The position numbers and the translations under genes were made by a program. The notes under the pieces were generated by a model. The model had not been told where the DNA came from and searched no databases. It worked only from the letters and a program-made list of their open reading frames with translations. Shown here piece by piece: positions 27,624 through 36,348 of a DNA stretch of 64,000 nucleotides. The stretch is from an uncultured Bacteroidia bacterium (lineage in GTDB: Bacteria; Bacteroidota; Bacteroidia; Bacteroidales; UBA932), in contig CACZZZ010000001.1 in NCBI GenBank assembly GCA_902785825.1, positions 1 to 64,000 of the forward strand. Reading direction: 5' to 3'. The first letter of the stretch is position 1; the number at the start of each line of letters is the position of its first letter.

Positions 27624-28343
27624 TTAAAATTTCTTAATCTCCGCAAGATAGGCCTGGATTGTTCTTTCCAGTCCCATGTAGAGGGCGTCACATATTATCG
27701 CGTGCCCTATTGAAACCTCGTCTGTCCAGGGAATTGTCTTGACGAAGTACCCGAGATTGTCCAGATTAAGATCATGTCCGGCGTTGAGCCCAAGACCAAG
27801 TTCCTTCACCCTTAAAGCAGTCTCAAGATATGGCCTGATGGCCTTCTCCGGGTTTTCCGGGAACAACTCGGCGTACCCGGCGGTGTAGAGCTCTACCCTG
27901 TCACATCCGCAGGCTTTCGCTCCTTCCGCCATCTCGGGGACGGGGTCGATGAAGATCGACGTGCGGATTCCTTTATCTTTGAATAACTTGCAAATATGTG
28001 TGAGAAACTCTCTATTTGCGATAGTGTCCCAGCCTTGGTTGGAGGTGATGGCGTCATGGGAGTCTGGAACCAGGGTCACCTGATCCGGGACAACCTCCAG
28101 GACAAGATCCCTGAAACTCGGGATCGGGTTCCCTTCGATGTTGAACTCGGTCTTGACGCCAGGTCTGATAGCCCTGACATCAGAATAACGGATATGCCTT
28201 TCGTCGGGTCTGGGGTGTACTGTGATTCCCTCGGCACCGAAGGTCTCGCAATCCCTCGCCGCTTTCTCGACATCAGGCATGTTGCCACCACGCGCGTTGC
28301 GTATAGTGGCGATCTTGTTGATATTGACACTTAACCTTGTCAT
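27624..28343 (-). CDS. pdxJ: Pyridoxine 5'-phosphate synthase
   Basis: This 239-residue TIM-barrel enzyme joins 1-deoxy-D-xylulose 5-phosphate with 3-amino-2-oxopropyl phosphate to make pyridoxine 5'-phosphate, the last ring-closing step of the DXP-dependent B6 pathway. Family motifs are the opening LSVNINKIATIRNARGG, GITVHPRPDERHIRYSDV, FNIEGNP, TLVPDSHDAITSNQGW and GLGLNAGHDLNLDNL. Its presence implies that B6 is made by the PdxA/PdxJ route rather than PdxS/T. It is divergent from nadK, with an 81-bp shared control region. Confidence 0.95.
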   Translation of the reverse strand: MTRLSVNINKIATIRNARGGNMPDVEKAARDCETFGAEGITVHPRPDERHIRYSDVRAIRPGVKTEFNIEGNPIPSFRDLVLEVVPDQVTLVPDSHDAITSNQGWDTIANREFLTHICKLFKDKGIRTSIFIDPVPEMAEGAKACGCDRVELYTAGYAELFPENPEKAIRPYLETALRVKELGLGLNAGHDLNLDNLGYFVKTIPWTDEVSIGHAIICDALYMGLERTIQAYLAEIKKF

Positions 28344-28347
28344 ATCG

Positions 28348-28355
28348 CGAAAGTA
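28348..28355 (-). promoter_or_regulatory. -7-like box abutting the pdxJ start codon
   Basis: On the minus strand TACTTTCG (one mismatch to TAnnTTTG) is followed by 4 nt and the ATG. The predicted transcript is leaderless. Confidence 0.4.
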
Positions 28356-28388
28356 ATGATTTATGTTCAGATTTTATCAGAAAATCGC

Positions 28389-28396
28389 TAATTTTG
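28389..28396 (+). promoter_or_regulatory. nadK promoter -7 box
   Basis: TAATTTTG matches TAnnTTTG and leaves a leader of about 25 nt before the ATG at 28425. Confidence 0.6.
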
Positions 28397-28424
28397 AAAT
28401 TTGAACTTATTTAAGGTGTTGAAG

Positions 28425-29252
28425 ATGAAGATAGCTGTTTATTCCAGGGATGATTCCGCTTTGGCCAGCCCAAGGTTCCAGGCCATGTCCGGGAAGTTGG
28501 CCTCAGAATCTTTCCAGCTGTACGGGGTGCATTCCGCGGAGGACATCGTCCCCGGTACGGACATGGTTTTGAGTGTCGGGGGAGACGGCACCTTCCTCTC
28601 TGCGTCAAAGCGGGTGGGTTCCTCCGGTATCCCTGTCCTTGGAATCAACATGGGGCGTGTCGGTTTTTTGTCTGAATATAGCCCCGAGGAAGCTTGCGAG
28701 GCACTCTTGACCGGCACCTACACGCTTGAGGACAGGGCTCTCCTCGAGACCAAGGTTGAAGGGGAAATGGTTGGCGCCGATTCATCTTTCTGGCCTTACA
28801 CATTGAACGAGATCTCAGTCCTGCGGGGCGGCGCGTCAATCCTCGGGGTTGATGTCAGCCTTGACGGGAACCCTTTGCCGACTTACTGGGCCGATGGGTT
28901 GCTTGTCTCGACAAGTTCCGGATCTACCGCATATTCCCTTAGTGTGGGCGGACCGATCTGCGTGCCTGAGTCCAAAGTCATAATTATAGCGCCTATCGCT
29001 CCTCATAACTTGAACGTGCGTCCGCTTGTGGTGCCGGATTCGACGGTGGTCTCCATCTCGATGCGATCCAGGGACAAGGTTGTGGCGATGTCCATGGACA
29101 ACAGGAACGTCCGTCTGTCATCAGACGCCAGACTCGAGGTGAAGGTGGCACAATTTTCGCTGAAAAGGGTGAGGCTTGAGAAATCGAGTTTCATAAAGGC
29201 CCTGACGACGAAGTTGTTCTGGGGAGAAGATATCAGAAATGGAGGAATTTAA
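28425..29252 (+). CDS. nadK: NAD kinase
   Basis: This 275-residue enzyme phosphorylates NAD to NADP. It carries the GGDGT motif (SVGGDGTFLSASKRV) with the catalytic Asp, an NE motif (TLNEISVLRGG) and the conserved TSSGSTAYSLSVGGPI. The ATG at 28425 is chosen because upstream in-frame starts (a TTG at 28401) lie too close to the -7 box. The 3' end overlaps uppS by 14 bp, so the two are translationally coupled. Confidence 0.94.
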   Translation: MKIAVYSRDDSALASPRFQAMSGKLASESFQLYGVHSAEDIVPGTDMVLSVGGDGTFLSASKRVGSSGIPVLGINMGRVGFLSEYSPEEACEALLTGTYTLEDRALLETKVEGEMVGADSSFWPYTLNEISVLRGGASILGVDVSLDGNPLPTYWADGLLVSTSSGSTAYSLSVGGPICVPESKVIIIAPIAPHNLNVRPLVVPDSTVVSISMRSRDKVVAMSMDNRNVRLSSDARLEVKVAQFSLKRVRLEKSSFIKALTTKLFWGEDIRNGGI

Positions 29253-29979
29253 AGAAAACACACAGCTAAAGGTCCCTGTCCATGTCTCCATCATTATGGA
29301 TGGCAACGGCAGGTGGGCCAAACTCAGGGGTAAAGAGAGGGTATTCGGCCACTCCAACGGTGTGGAAAGCGTCCGCGCTTGTGTCGAGGCCGCCGTGGAG
29401 AATGGGGTCAGATACCTTTCGCTCTTCGCCTTTTCCGAGGAGAATTGGGGCCGCCCGGCCGAGGAAGTTAATACCCTTATGGGGTTGATGTTCAAGGCTA
29501 TAGCAAATGAGATAGAAGCCTTGAAAAAGCAGCGTGTCCGTTTTAGGGTCCTGGGAGATTTCAGCCGTTTGGATCCTTCCCTGGTCGAGGCGATCCGCGC
29601 CGCAGAGGCGTCCACGGTTCCGTCCTCGGGGGAGGAGCCTGTCCTTGACTTGATCGTTTTCCTCAGCTATAGTGGCAAGTGGGACATCCTGCAGGCCGCC
29701 AAGCGGCTCGCCGCCGATTTCATGTCCGATCCCTCGGGCCTTGAAAAAGTGACTACCGCGGAGTTCGCTTCCAGGCTTGTCACAGCGGGAATTCCTGATC
29801 CTGATCTTATTATACGCACTTCCGGGGAGAGCCGGATAAGCAATTATCTGCTTTGGCAGGCCGCATATTCCGAATTCCTGTTCGTGGACACCTTGTGGCC
29901 GGATTTCCGTAAGAATGACTTCCGCTTGGCCTTGGAGGAGTATTCAAAGAGGGATCGCAGGTATGGAAAAGTCAAATAA
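29239..29979 (+). CDS. uppS: Isoprenyl (undecaprenyl) diphosphate synthase
   Basis: This 246-residue cis-prenyltransferase makes the C55 lipid carrier for wall and surface glycans from farnesyl and isopentenyl diphosphates. The signature IIMDGNGRWAKLRGKERVFGH holds the catalytic Asp, and FAFSEENWGRP, RTSGESRISNYLLWQ and YSEFLFVDTLWPDF follow. It overlaps nadK by 14 bp and is followed 27 bp later by bamA; an envelope-biogenesis cluster of this kind is familiar in Bacteroidetes. Confidence 0.95.
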   Translation: MEEFKENTQLKVPVHVSIIMDGNGRWAKLRGKERVFGHSNGVESVRACVEAAVENGVRYLSLFAFSEENWGRPAEEVNTLMGLMFKAIANEIEALKKQRVRFRVLGDFSRLDPSLVEAIRAAEASTVPSSGEEPVLDLIVFLSYSGKWDILQAAKRLAADFMSDPSGLEKVTTAEFASRLVTAGIPDPDLIIRTSGESRISNYLLWQAAYSEFLFVDTLWPDFRKNDFRLALEEYSKRDRRYGKVK

Positions 29980-29985
29980 TCGCAG

Positions 29986-29993
29986 TATATTCG
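29986..29993 (+). promoter_or_regulatory. -7-like box before bamA
   Basis: TATATTCG (one mismatch to TAnnTTTG) lies 13 bp before the bamA ATG and implies a very short leader. It could supplement readthrough from uppS. Confidence 0.4.
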
Positions 29994-30006
29994 CGAACTT
30001 GTTTAT

Positions 30007-32619
30007 ATGAATACAGTCTCGATGAAATCATATCGTCTATTGTCTGTCCTTCTCCTTTCGGTAATCGGCGTGGCGGCGTTCGCGCAGAAACCGGAAGGCG
30101 GTTCCGTACCGGTGGAAGTCGATTACGATCATCCCAAAAGCTATATTATCGGTGGTGTCTCTGTTGAGGGAAACACCCATTTCGGCGACCAGCAGATCAT
30201 CTCCCTGACCGGTCTTCAGCCGGGTATGAAGGTGACTGTCCCCAGCGACGAGTTGTCTTCGGTCATCACCAGGCTTTGGGCCCAGAGATATTTCGAGGAT
30301 GTGGCCATGGAGATTGACAGGGTCAATGCGGCCGGCGATTCCGCATGGTTCAAAATCATGATAACGGAGAGACCCAGGGTGTCAAGGTGGCTGTATTCAG
30401 GCGTCCGCAAGACTGAGCAAAAAGACCTCGAGGAAAGGCTTCGCCTTCGCAGGGGCGGGGAATTCTCCGAATATGTGGCCTCCACTTCAGTGGGAATCAT
30501 CAAGAGATATTTCGCCGAGAAAGGCTTCCTTAACTGCGATGTGGATGTCCAGACCCAGAAAGACACTATAATCAAGAATGCGATCAGGGTCAATTTCGCC
30601 ATTGACAAGGGTGAGAAGATAAGGATCCGCGACATCAATTTCGAGGGCAATGAGGGAGTCTCGGACTTCAAGCTCGCGAGGGCGATGAAGAAGACCAAGG
30701 CCAAGAAGATCTACAACTTCTTCAACAGCAAGAAGTTCAATGAGAAGGAATATCCCAACGACAAGCTGAACTTGATCAGCAAGTTTAACGAAGCCGGTTA
30801 CAGGGACGCCCGCATCCTTAAGGATTCTATCTACTATGTGGAGCCTGACCGTCTCGGTATTGATTTCAAGTTCGATCAGGGAAAGAGATATTATTTCAGG
30901 AACGTCACCTGGACGGGCAACTCAGTCCATTCCGCCGAGCAGCTCAATTCGATTCTCCAGATCAGCAAGGGCGACCCTTATGACATGGTCACAATGGAAA
31001 AGAGGCTTAACGGAGGCGGAAAGCAGACAGATTATGACGTCTCCAAGCTTTATCGTGACGAGGGATATCTCTTCTTCCAGGTAACTCCTGTAGAGCTCAA
31101 CATCGAAGGCGATTCTGTCGATGTGGAGATGAGGGTGACGGAAGGAAAGCAGGCCACCTTGAACAATATTATCATCAACGGCAATGACCTGACGAGTGAG
31201 AAAGTGGTCCGCAGGCAGATCTACACCAAGCCCGGTTATCTTTTCAGCCAGACCAACTTCGAGAGGTCTATCAGGGAGATCGCTTCCCTTGGACAGTTCG
31301 ACCCGGAGGCGATCTCAAGCCCGAGCGGTTGGTCGATGGTGCCTAACCAGCTGAACAACACGGTAGATCTCGTGTATAACGTCACGGAGAAACCTTCCAG
31401 CCAGTTGGAGCTGTCGGGAGGATGGGGAATGAACACCTTCGTTGCCACTGTGGGAGTGAGTTTCAACAACTTCTCAACCCGCAGGATGTTCGACAAGAAC
31501 GCCTGGCGTCCGGTTCCTCTTGGTGACGCGCAGAACCTGTCGCTTAGGTTCCAGACCAACGGAACTTATTATACTTCACTGATTTTCAGTTTCACTGAAC
31601 CCTGGCTAACCCAGAAGAAGCCTACTTCCCTGAACCTGCAGGCCTACTACACCCGTCAGACAGACTCGTATCTGGCCATCGGACTGCTCAGCAACGACAA
31701 GGTCATGCAGATTTACGGCTTCTCCGCCGGTATCGGTACAAGGCTCAAGTGGCCTGATGATTATTTCGTGCTGTACAACGGCTTGAGCTGGCAGGTTTAT
31801 GACCTGAAGAACTGGATCAGCGGTTACTTCATGTTCAACGACGGAACGTCCCACAACTTGAACTACAACATTAACCTGTCCAGAACATCCACCGATCAGC
31901 AGATCTATCCAAGACGAGGCTCTGTCTTTTCCGCCAGCCTTCAGCTGACTCCGCCTTATTCCTTGTTCAGGAAGAAGGATATAGGCAATCTTGACGCCGC
32001 CGGTAATCCGACCAAGGTCGCCAGTTACAAGGACATCAATTACGACACATGGTCTTCAGCTGACAGGTACAAGTGGATCGAGTACCACAAGTGGAAGGTC
32101 AGCGCTGAGACATATACCAAAGTTATAGGAGACCTGGTGTTCATGGGCCGCGCCCAGTTCGGTTACCTCGGCTACTACAACCGCAAATGGGGTTATTCCC
32201 CGTTCGAAGGTTTCCGCGTCGGTGGCGATGGAATGTCCGGATATGACACTTACGGATCCGACATCATTCCTTTGAGGGGATATGAGAACTATTCCCTGAC
32301 TCCTTGGGAGGCCACTCCTTACAATACCAATGGCTATTACGCGGGTAATGTGTATGACAAGTTCACCGTTGAGGCCCGCTACCCGGTGATCCTGCAGCCG
32401 CAGTCCACCATATTCGCCCTGCTATTCCTCGAGGGAGGTAATTGCTGGCCAGACATCAAGAAATTCAATCCTTTCCAGATCAAGCGTTCCGCGGGAGTCG
32501 GTGTCAGGGTATTCCTCCCGATGATCGGTCTGCTTGGCGTGGATTGGGGATACGGATTCGACAATCCGACGAAGAACGAGAGGAGCCAGTTCCACTTCAT
32601 GATAGGACAACAGTTCTGA
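30007..32619 (+). CDS. bamA: Outer membrane protein assembly factor BamA
   Basis: This 870-residue Omp85 protein is the barrel core of the BAM complex. A signal peptide (ending AAFAQ) precedes POTRA repeats over about 45-440 (strands such as IGGVSVEGNTHFGDQQI and IRIRDINFEGNEGVSD). A 16-strand barrel domain follows from about 470 to the C-terminus. The family-conserved loop-6 VRGF/Y motif appears as PLRGYENY, and the last residue is Phe, as in most outer-membrane proteins. An alternative ATG at 30022 would give a shorter signal peptide. It lies directly upstream of a skp gene. Confidence 0.95.
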   Translation: MNTVSMKSYRLLSVLLLSVIGVAAFAQKPEGGSVPVEVDYDHPKSYIIGGVSVEGNTHFGDQQIISLTGLQPGMKVTVPSDELSSVITRLWAQRYFEDVAMEIDRVNAAGDSAWFKIMITERPRVSRWLYSGVRKTEQKDLEERLRLRRGGEFSEYVASTSVGIIKRYFAEKGFLNCDVDVQTQKDTIIKNAIRVNFAIDKGEKIRIRDINFEGNEGVSDFKLARAMKKTKAKKIYNFFNSKKFNEKEYPNDKLNLISKFNEAGYRDARILKDSIYYVEPDRLGIDFKFDQGKRYYFRNVTWTGNSVHSAEQLNSILQISKGDPYDMVTMEKRLNGGGKQTDYDVSKLYRDEGYLFFQVTPVELNIEGDSVDVEMRVTEGKQATLNNIIINGNDLTSEKVVRRQIYTKPGYLFSQTNFERSIREIASLGQFDPEAISSPSGWSMVPNQLNNTVDLVYNVTEKPSSQLELSGGWGMNTFVATVGVSFNNFSTRRMFDKNAWRPVPLGDAQNLSLRFQTNGTYYTSLIFSFTEPWLTQKKPTSLNLQAYYTRQTDSYLAIGLLSNDKVMQIYGFSAGIGTRLKWPDDYFVLYNGLSWQVYDLKNWISGYFMFNDGTSHNLNYNINLSRTSTDQQIYPRRGSVFSASLQLTPPYSLFRKKDIGNLDAAGNPTKVASYKDINYDTWSSADRYKWIEYHKWKVSAETYTKVIGDLVFMGRAQFGYLGYYNRKWGYSPFEGFRVGGDGMSGYDTYGSDIIPLRGYENYSLTPWEATPYNTNGYYAGNVYDKFTVEARYPVILQPQSTIFALLFLEGGNCWPDIKKFNPFQIKRSAGVGVRVFLPMIGLLGVDWGYGFDNPTKNERSQFHFMIGQQF

Positions 32620-32635
32620 TATTCATTTTTATTTT

Positions 32636-32643
32636 TAAATTTG
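32636..32643 (+). promoter_or_regulatory. skp promoter -7 box
   Basis: TAAATTTG matches TAnnTTTG; the leader before the ATG at 32695 would be about 48 nt. Confidence 0.55.
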
Positions 32644-32694
32644 CACAATCTTTGCAAAACCATATTTCAGCAAACTGATAAAATTGAATTTGAT

Positions 32695-33258
32695 ATGAAA
32701 AAGATCTTTTTGTTTGCCGCTATGGCATTTCTCACCTTCACGGCTACGGCTCAGGTGAAGTTCGCCTATGTCGATTTCAATGAGCTTGTGATGCTCATGC
32801 CCGAGGCTGATGCGGCCAGGACTCAGATGCAGGCGGCCCAGAAAGAGGCTAGCGACACTTATCAGAGCATGGTTGACGAGGCCAACGCCAAGTTCTCCGA
32901 GTACCAGCAGAAGCAGGCTACCTGGACTCCCGCTATAAAGGAGAGCAAGGAGAAGGAGCTTACTGAGATCCAGAACAGGATCAACGAGTTCCAGCAGTCC
33001 ATCCAGATGGAGCTTCAGCAGCAGAACCAGCAGCTCATGGAGCCTATCCAGAAGAAGGCCATGGAGACAGTCGAGAAACTTGCGAAGGCCGGTGGTTACA
33101 CCATGGTTTTCGAGTCGAGCCAGTATCTTTATGTTGATAAAGCCCAGTGCAAGGATCTCACTCCTGACGCCAGGAAGGCGTTGAATATCCCTGCCGGCAG
33201 GACCCTGGAGACTCTTCAGGCTGAGCTTCAGGCCCAGCAACAGCAGCCTCAGAAGTAA
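32695..33258 (+). CDS. skp: OmpH/Skp family periplasmic chaperone
   Basis: This 187-residue protein has a cleavable signal peptide (ending TATAQ), a first strand VKFAYVDFNELVMLMPEAD, a long charged and Gln-rich coiled coil (about 40-125), and a second strand GGYTMVFESSQYLYVD. A poly-Gln-rich tail ends the protein. It binds unfolded outer-membrane proteins and hands them to BAM. The ATG at 32695 is the start that gives a proper signal peptide. It sits 75 bp after bamA, which fits its role, and ends in an intrinsic terminator. Confidence 0.92.
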   Translation: MKKIFLFAAMAFLTFTATAQVKFAYVDFNELVMLMPEADAARTQMQAAQKEASDTYQSMVDEANAKFSEYQQKQATWTPAIKESKEKELTEIQNRINEFQQSIQMELQQQNQQLMEPIQKKAMETVEKLAKAGGYTMVFESSQYLYVDKAQCKDLTPDARKALNIPAGRTLETLQAELQAQQQQPQK

Positions 33259-33281
33259 AACAGTAAACATACACTGATTTG

Positions 33282-33311
33282 AAGACAGGCAAAAATGCCT
33301 GTCTTTTTCTT
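33282..33311 (+). terminator. Rho-independent terminator after skp
   Basis: A 9-bp stem, AAGACAGGC/GCCTGTCTT (33282-33290 and 33297-33305), is followed by a T-rich tract. Confidence 0.9.
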
Positions 33312-33343
33312 TGGATTTATTGCGTTTTCTCTATTATTTTCTT

Positions 33344-33351
33344 TACATTTG
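33344..33351 (+). promoter_or_regulatory. gdhA promoter -7 box
   Basis: TACATTTG matches TAnnTTTG. The leader is about 50 nt and A/T-rich before the gdhA ATG. Confidence 0.65.
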
Positions 33352-33403
33352 CAACTATATCAGCTTGATATTTGATTTTTTGTAATACTATTAATAACTA
33401 ATC

Positions 33404-34747
33404 ATGAAAACCACAGAAATCATGGCCCGTCTCCAGGCCAAGTATCCGACCGAGAAAGAGTATCTCCAGGCGGTGCAGGAGGTTCTTGAGTCTATCGAGG
33501 AGGTTTACAACCAGCATCCTGAGTTCGAGAAAGCTAAGATCGTCGAGAGACTCGTCGAGCCCGACAGGATCTTCACTTTCAGGGTGACTTGGATTGACGA
33601 TAATGGTGAGGTTCAGACCAACCTGGGTTATCGCGTGCAGTTCAACAGCGCTATCGGCCCTTACAAGGGAGGTCTTCGTTTCCACAAGGCGGTGACTCCT
33701 TCAATGCTCAAGTTCCTCGGTTTCGAGCAGACTTTCAAGAACGCTCTCACCACCCTTCCGATGGGAGGTGCCAAGGGAGGTTCCGATTTCGACCCGGTTG
33801 GCAAATCCAACGCTGAGATCATGCGTTTCTGCCAGGCCTTCATGCTCGAGCTCTGGCGCTGCATCGGTCCTGATCAGGATATTCCCGCCGGTGACGTGGG
33901 CGTTGGTGGCCGCGAGATCGGTTTCCTGAACGGGATGTACCAGAAACTCGCCCGTGAGTACCACACTGGTGTCCTCACCGGCAAGGGTGCGACGTGGGGT
34001 GGTTCTATTCTCCGTCCCGAGGCCACTGGTTTCGGAGCCCTTTATTTCACCCAGCACCTTCTCGAGAAGGCCGGCAAGGATATCGTCGGCAAGAAGGTCG
34101 CCCTCTCCGGCTTCGGTAATGTCGCTTGGGGCGCCGCTACAAAGGCCCGTGAGCTCGGTGCGAAGGTTGTCGCCATCTCCGGCCCCGACGGTGTCTGCCA
34201 TATTCCTGAGGGTATCACTCCCGAAATGATTGACTATATGCTTGACATGCGCGCCTCCAACCGCAACAAGGTTGAGGATATGGCCGTCAAATTCCCTGAC
34301 AAGGCTTTCTTCACAGCCGGTAAGAAGGCTTGGAGCATTCCTGTTGACATCGCTCTCCCTTGCGCTTTCCAGAATGAGCTCAGCGAGGATGACGCGAAGG
34401 AGCTTGTGGCCAATGGCTGCTGGTGCTGCTGCGAGGTGTCCAACATGGGTTGCCAGCCCGGCGCTATCCACTATTTCCAGAATAACGGCATCCTCTTCGC
34501 TCCCGGAAAGGCTGTCAACGCTGGTGGAGTCGCCACTTCCGGTCTTGAGATGACCCAGAACGCCGCCCACATCAGCTGGTCCGCCCAGGAGGTTGATGAC
34601 AAACTCCACTGGATCATGCAGAGCATCCATGAGCAGTGCGTCAAGTATGGAACCCGTCCTGACGGCACCGTGGACTACGTTAAGGGTGCCAACATCGCGG
34701 GCTTCATGAAGGTCGCTGAGGCCATGCTCGAGCAGGGTGTGATCTAA
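33404..34747 (+). CDS. gdhA: Glutamate dehydrogenase (NADP-specific type)
   Basis: This 447-residue enzyme of the hexameric GDH family aminates 2-oxoglutarate with ammonium, or does the reverse. Motifs: GYRVQFNSAIGPYKGGLRFH (substrate lysine region), TTLPMGGAKGGSDFDP (catalytic-site lysine), DVGVGGREIGF and the dinucleotide fold KVALSGFGNVAWGAATKA. Length matches the 445-450 residue NADP(H)-type enzymes. Ammonium assimilation by GdhA is central in gut Bacteroidales and supplies glutamate for the arginine operon at 44705. It has its own promoter and a strong terminator. Confidence 0.96.
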   Translation: MKTTEIMARLQAKYPTEKEYLQAVQEVLESIEEVYNQHPEFEKAKIVERLVEPDRIFTFRVTWIDDNGEVQTNLGYRVQFNSAIGPYKGGLRFHKAVTPSMLKFLGFEQTFKNALTTLPMGGAKGGSDFDPVGKSNAEIMRFCQAFMLELWRCIGPDQDIPAGDVGVGGREIGFLNGMYQKLAREYHTGVLTGKGATWGGSILRPEATGFGALYFTQHLLEKAGKDIVGKKVALSGFGNVAWGAATKARELGAKVVAISGPDGVCHIPEGITPEMIDYMLDMRASNRNKVEDMAVKFPDKAFFTAGKKAWSIPVDIALPCAFQNELSEDDAKELVANGCWCCCEVSNMGCQPGAIHYFQNNGILFAPGKAVNAGGVATSGLEMTQNAAHISWSAQEVDDKLHWIMQSIHEQCVKYGTRPDGTVDYVKGANIAGFMKVAEAMLEQGVI

Positions 34748-34767
34748 TATTTCTTTTTGTGAGTTTA

Positions 34768-34803
34768 ACAGGCAAATCGGGAAACCGATTTGCCTGTTTT
34801 TTT
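34768..34803 (+). terminator. Rho-independent terminator after gdhA
   Basis: A 13-bp stem, ACAGGCAAATCGG/CCGATTTGCCTGT (34768-34780 and 34785-34797), with a GAAA-type loop is followed by a T run. Confidence 0.93.
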
Positions 34804-34815
34804 ATTTAATATGAT

Positions 34816-34823
34816 TATCTTTG
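34816..34823 (+). promoter_or_regulatory. Promoter -7 box of the DASS transporter operon
   Basis: TATCTTTG is a perfect TAnnTTTG match, 42 bp before the ATG at 34866. Confidence 0.65.
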
Positions 34824-34865
34824 CAAGTTATAAGCAAGGTAATTATTGAATAAAAAATATTTATA

Positions 34866-36338
34866 ATGGCTGAAAACACAATCGAAACAGCTGGGAAGAA
34901 GAAATTCAATGTCAAGTATTGCGTTCTTCTTCCGATTGTACTTCTGGTCACACTATTTCTCTGGTGCGTGCCAACCTCTTTCTACGGCATCGACGCGCTG
35001 ACTCTCAGCCAGCAGCGAGTGATCGCTCTCTTCGCCTTCGCGGCTCTGATGTGGATGTTCGAGATCATCCCGAACTGGACCACCTCGGTTCTCCTCATCG
35101 TCATCGCGCTCTTGACAGTCTCGAACAAGGGTATCGGTTTCTTCTGCACCCCTGAGGCCGGTCAGCTAGTCAGCTATAAGAATATTATGGCGGCTTTCGC
35201 CGACCCTGTCGTGATGCTGTTCCTGGGCGGTTTCGTCCTGGCTATTATGGCTGAGAAATACGGGCTTGACGTGACCCTCGCCAGATTCCTTCTGGCTCCG
35301 TTCGGAACTAAACCCAAGATGGTTCTCCTCGGATTCCTGATCGTCATCTCCGTTTTCTCAATGTTCATGAGCAACACCGCCACGGCCGCCATGATGCTGG
35401 CTTTCCTGGCCCCTGTCCTCTCCGTCCTTCCCAAGGACGACAAAGGAAAGGTCGGTTTGGCCCTGGCTATTCCTATAGCCGCCAATATCGGTGGTATCGG
35501 AACTCCAATCGGAACCCCTCCTAACGCGACCGCCGTCAAGTTCCTTGCCGAGGCTGGCGCTGAGGTCTCTTTCGTGGATTGGATGGGCAGGATGATTCCT
35601 TATGTGATCATAATGATCGTCTTCGCATGGATTCTTCTGCAACTTTTCTTCCCCTTCAAGAGCAAGGAGGTCAAGCTTGAGATCCCCAAGAGCAACAAGA
35701 AAAAGGACTGGAGATATTATACCGTCTGGATCACATTCGTCGGCACGATCATCCTCTGGGCTACCGAGCAGGTCACCAAGATCAATTCCAACGTGGTCGC
35801 CCTTATCCCTCTGGGTGTCCTTACCTGCACCGGAATATTCACCAAGGAGGACATTAAGGATATCAACTGGAGCGTCCTTTGGCTTGTCGCTGGAGGTTTC
35901 GCCCTGGGTACCTGCCTTCAGGAGACCGGACTCGCCAAGGTTCTTATCGAGTCGATTCCTTTCGGAACGATGCCTGTAGTGCTTGTCCTTGTCGTCGCTG
36001 GTCTCGTCTGCTACTTCCTCTCGAATTTCATCAGCAACTCCGCCACAGCGGCCTTGCTGATCCCTATATTGATTGTTATCGCGCAGGGTATGGCTGATCC
36101 GGCCGCTGCCAATAACGCCCAATTCCTCGCTCTTGGTGGTACAAAGGCGATGATCTCATTCATAGCTGTTTGCGCCTCAATCGCGATGTGTTTCCCCATC
36201 TCAACGCCTCCGAATGCCATCGCCGCCTCCACCGGACTTGTGGAGACAAATGATATGGCCAAGGTTGGTATTATCATCGGTGTGGTCGGATTTGTCCTCG
36301 GATATTTCTGGCTGACAACCATTTTCCCTTTCGCTTAA
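34866..36338 (+). CDS. DASS (SLC13) family anion:sodium symporter
   Basis: This 490-residue inner-membrane carrier has about 11-12 hydrophobic segments. Both SNT-type family motifs are present: MSNTATAAMMLAFLAPVLSVLP (first half, near 165) and ISNSATAALLIPILIVIA (second half, near 390). The GIGTPIGTPPNATAV segment is also typical. Family members import dicarboxylates such as succinate or malate, citrate or sulfate with Na+; the exact substrate is not readable. It heads a transcript with two paralogous outer-membrane barrel genes (10 bp and 20 bp gaps), which suggests that the barrels bring the same anion across the outer membrane. Confidence 0.92.
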   Translation: MAENTIETAGKKKFNVKYCVLLPIVLLVTLFLWCVPTSFYGIDALTLSQQRVIALFAFAALMWMFEIIPNWTTSVLLIVIALLTVSNKGIGFFCTPEAGQLVSYKNIMAAFADPVVMLFLGGFVLAIMAEKYGLDVTLARFLLAPFGTKPKMVLLGFLIVISVFSMFMSNTATAAMMLAFLAPVLSVLPKDDKGKVGLALAIPIAANIGGIGTPIGTPPNATAVKFLAEAGAEVSFVDWMGRMIPYVIIMIVFAWILLQLFFPFKSKEVKLEIPKSNKKKDWRYYTVWITFVGTIILWATEQVTKINSNVVALIPLGVLTCTGIFTKEDIKDINWSVLWLVAGGFALGTCLQETGLAKVLIESIPFGTMPVVLVLVVAGLVCYFLSNFISNSATAALLIPILIVIAQGMADPAAANNAQFLALGGTKAMISFIAVCASIAMCFPISTPPNAIAASTGLVETNDMAKVGIIIGVVGFVLGYFWLTTIFPFA

Positions 36339-36348
36339 TAAGTCAGAT

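Noticed and set aside
33306..33403. Riboswitch upstream of gdhA
   Set aside because: The leader is short and A/T-rich, and I see no conserved stem-loop or known aptamer pattern.
33701..34630. A 309-codon open frame antisense to gdhA
   Set aside because: It mirrors conserved GDH codons and has no family resemblance, signal or promoter of its own.
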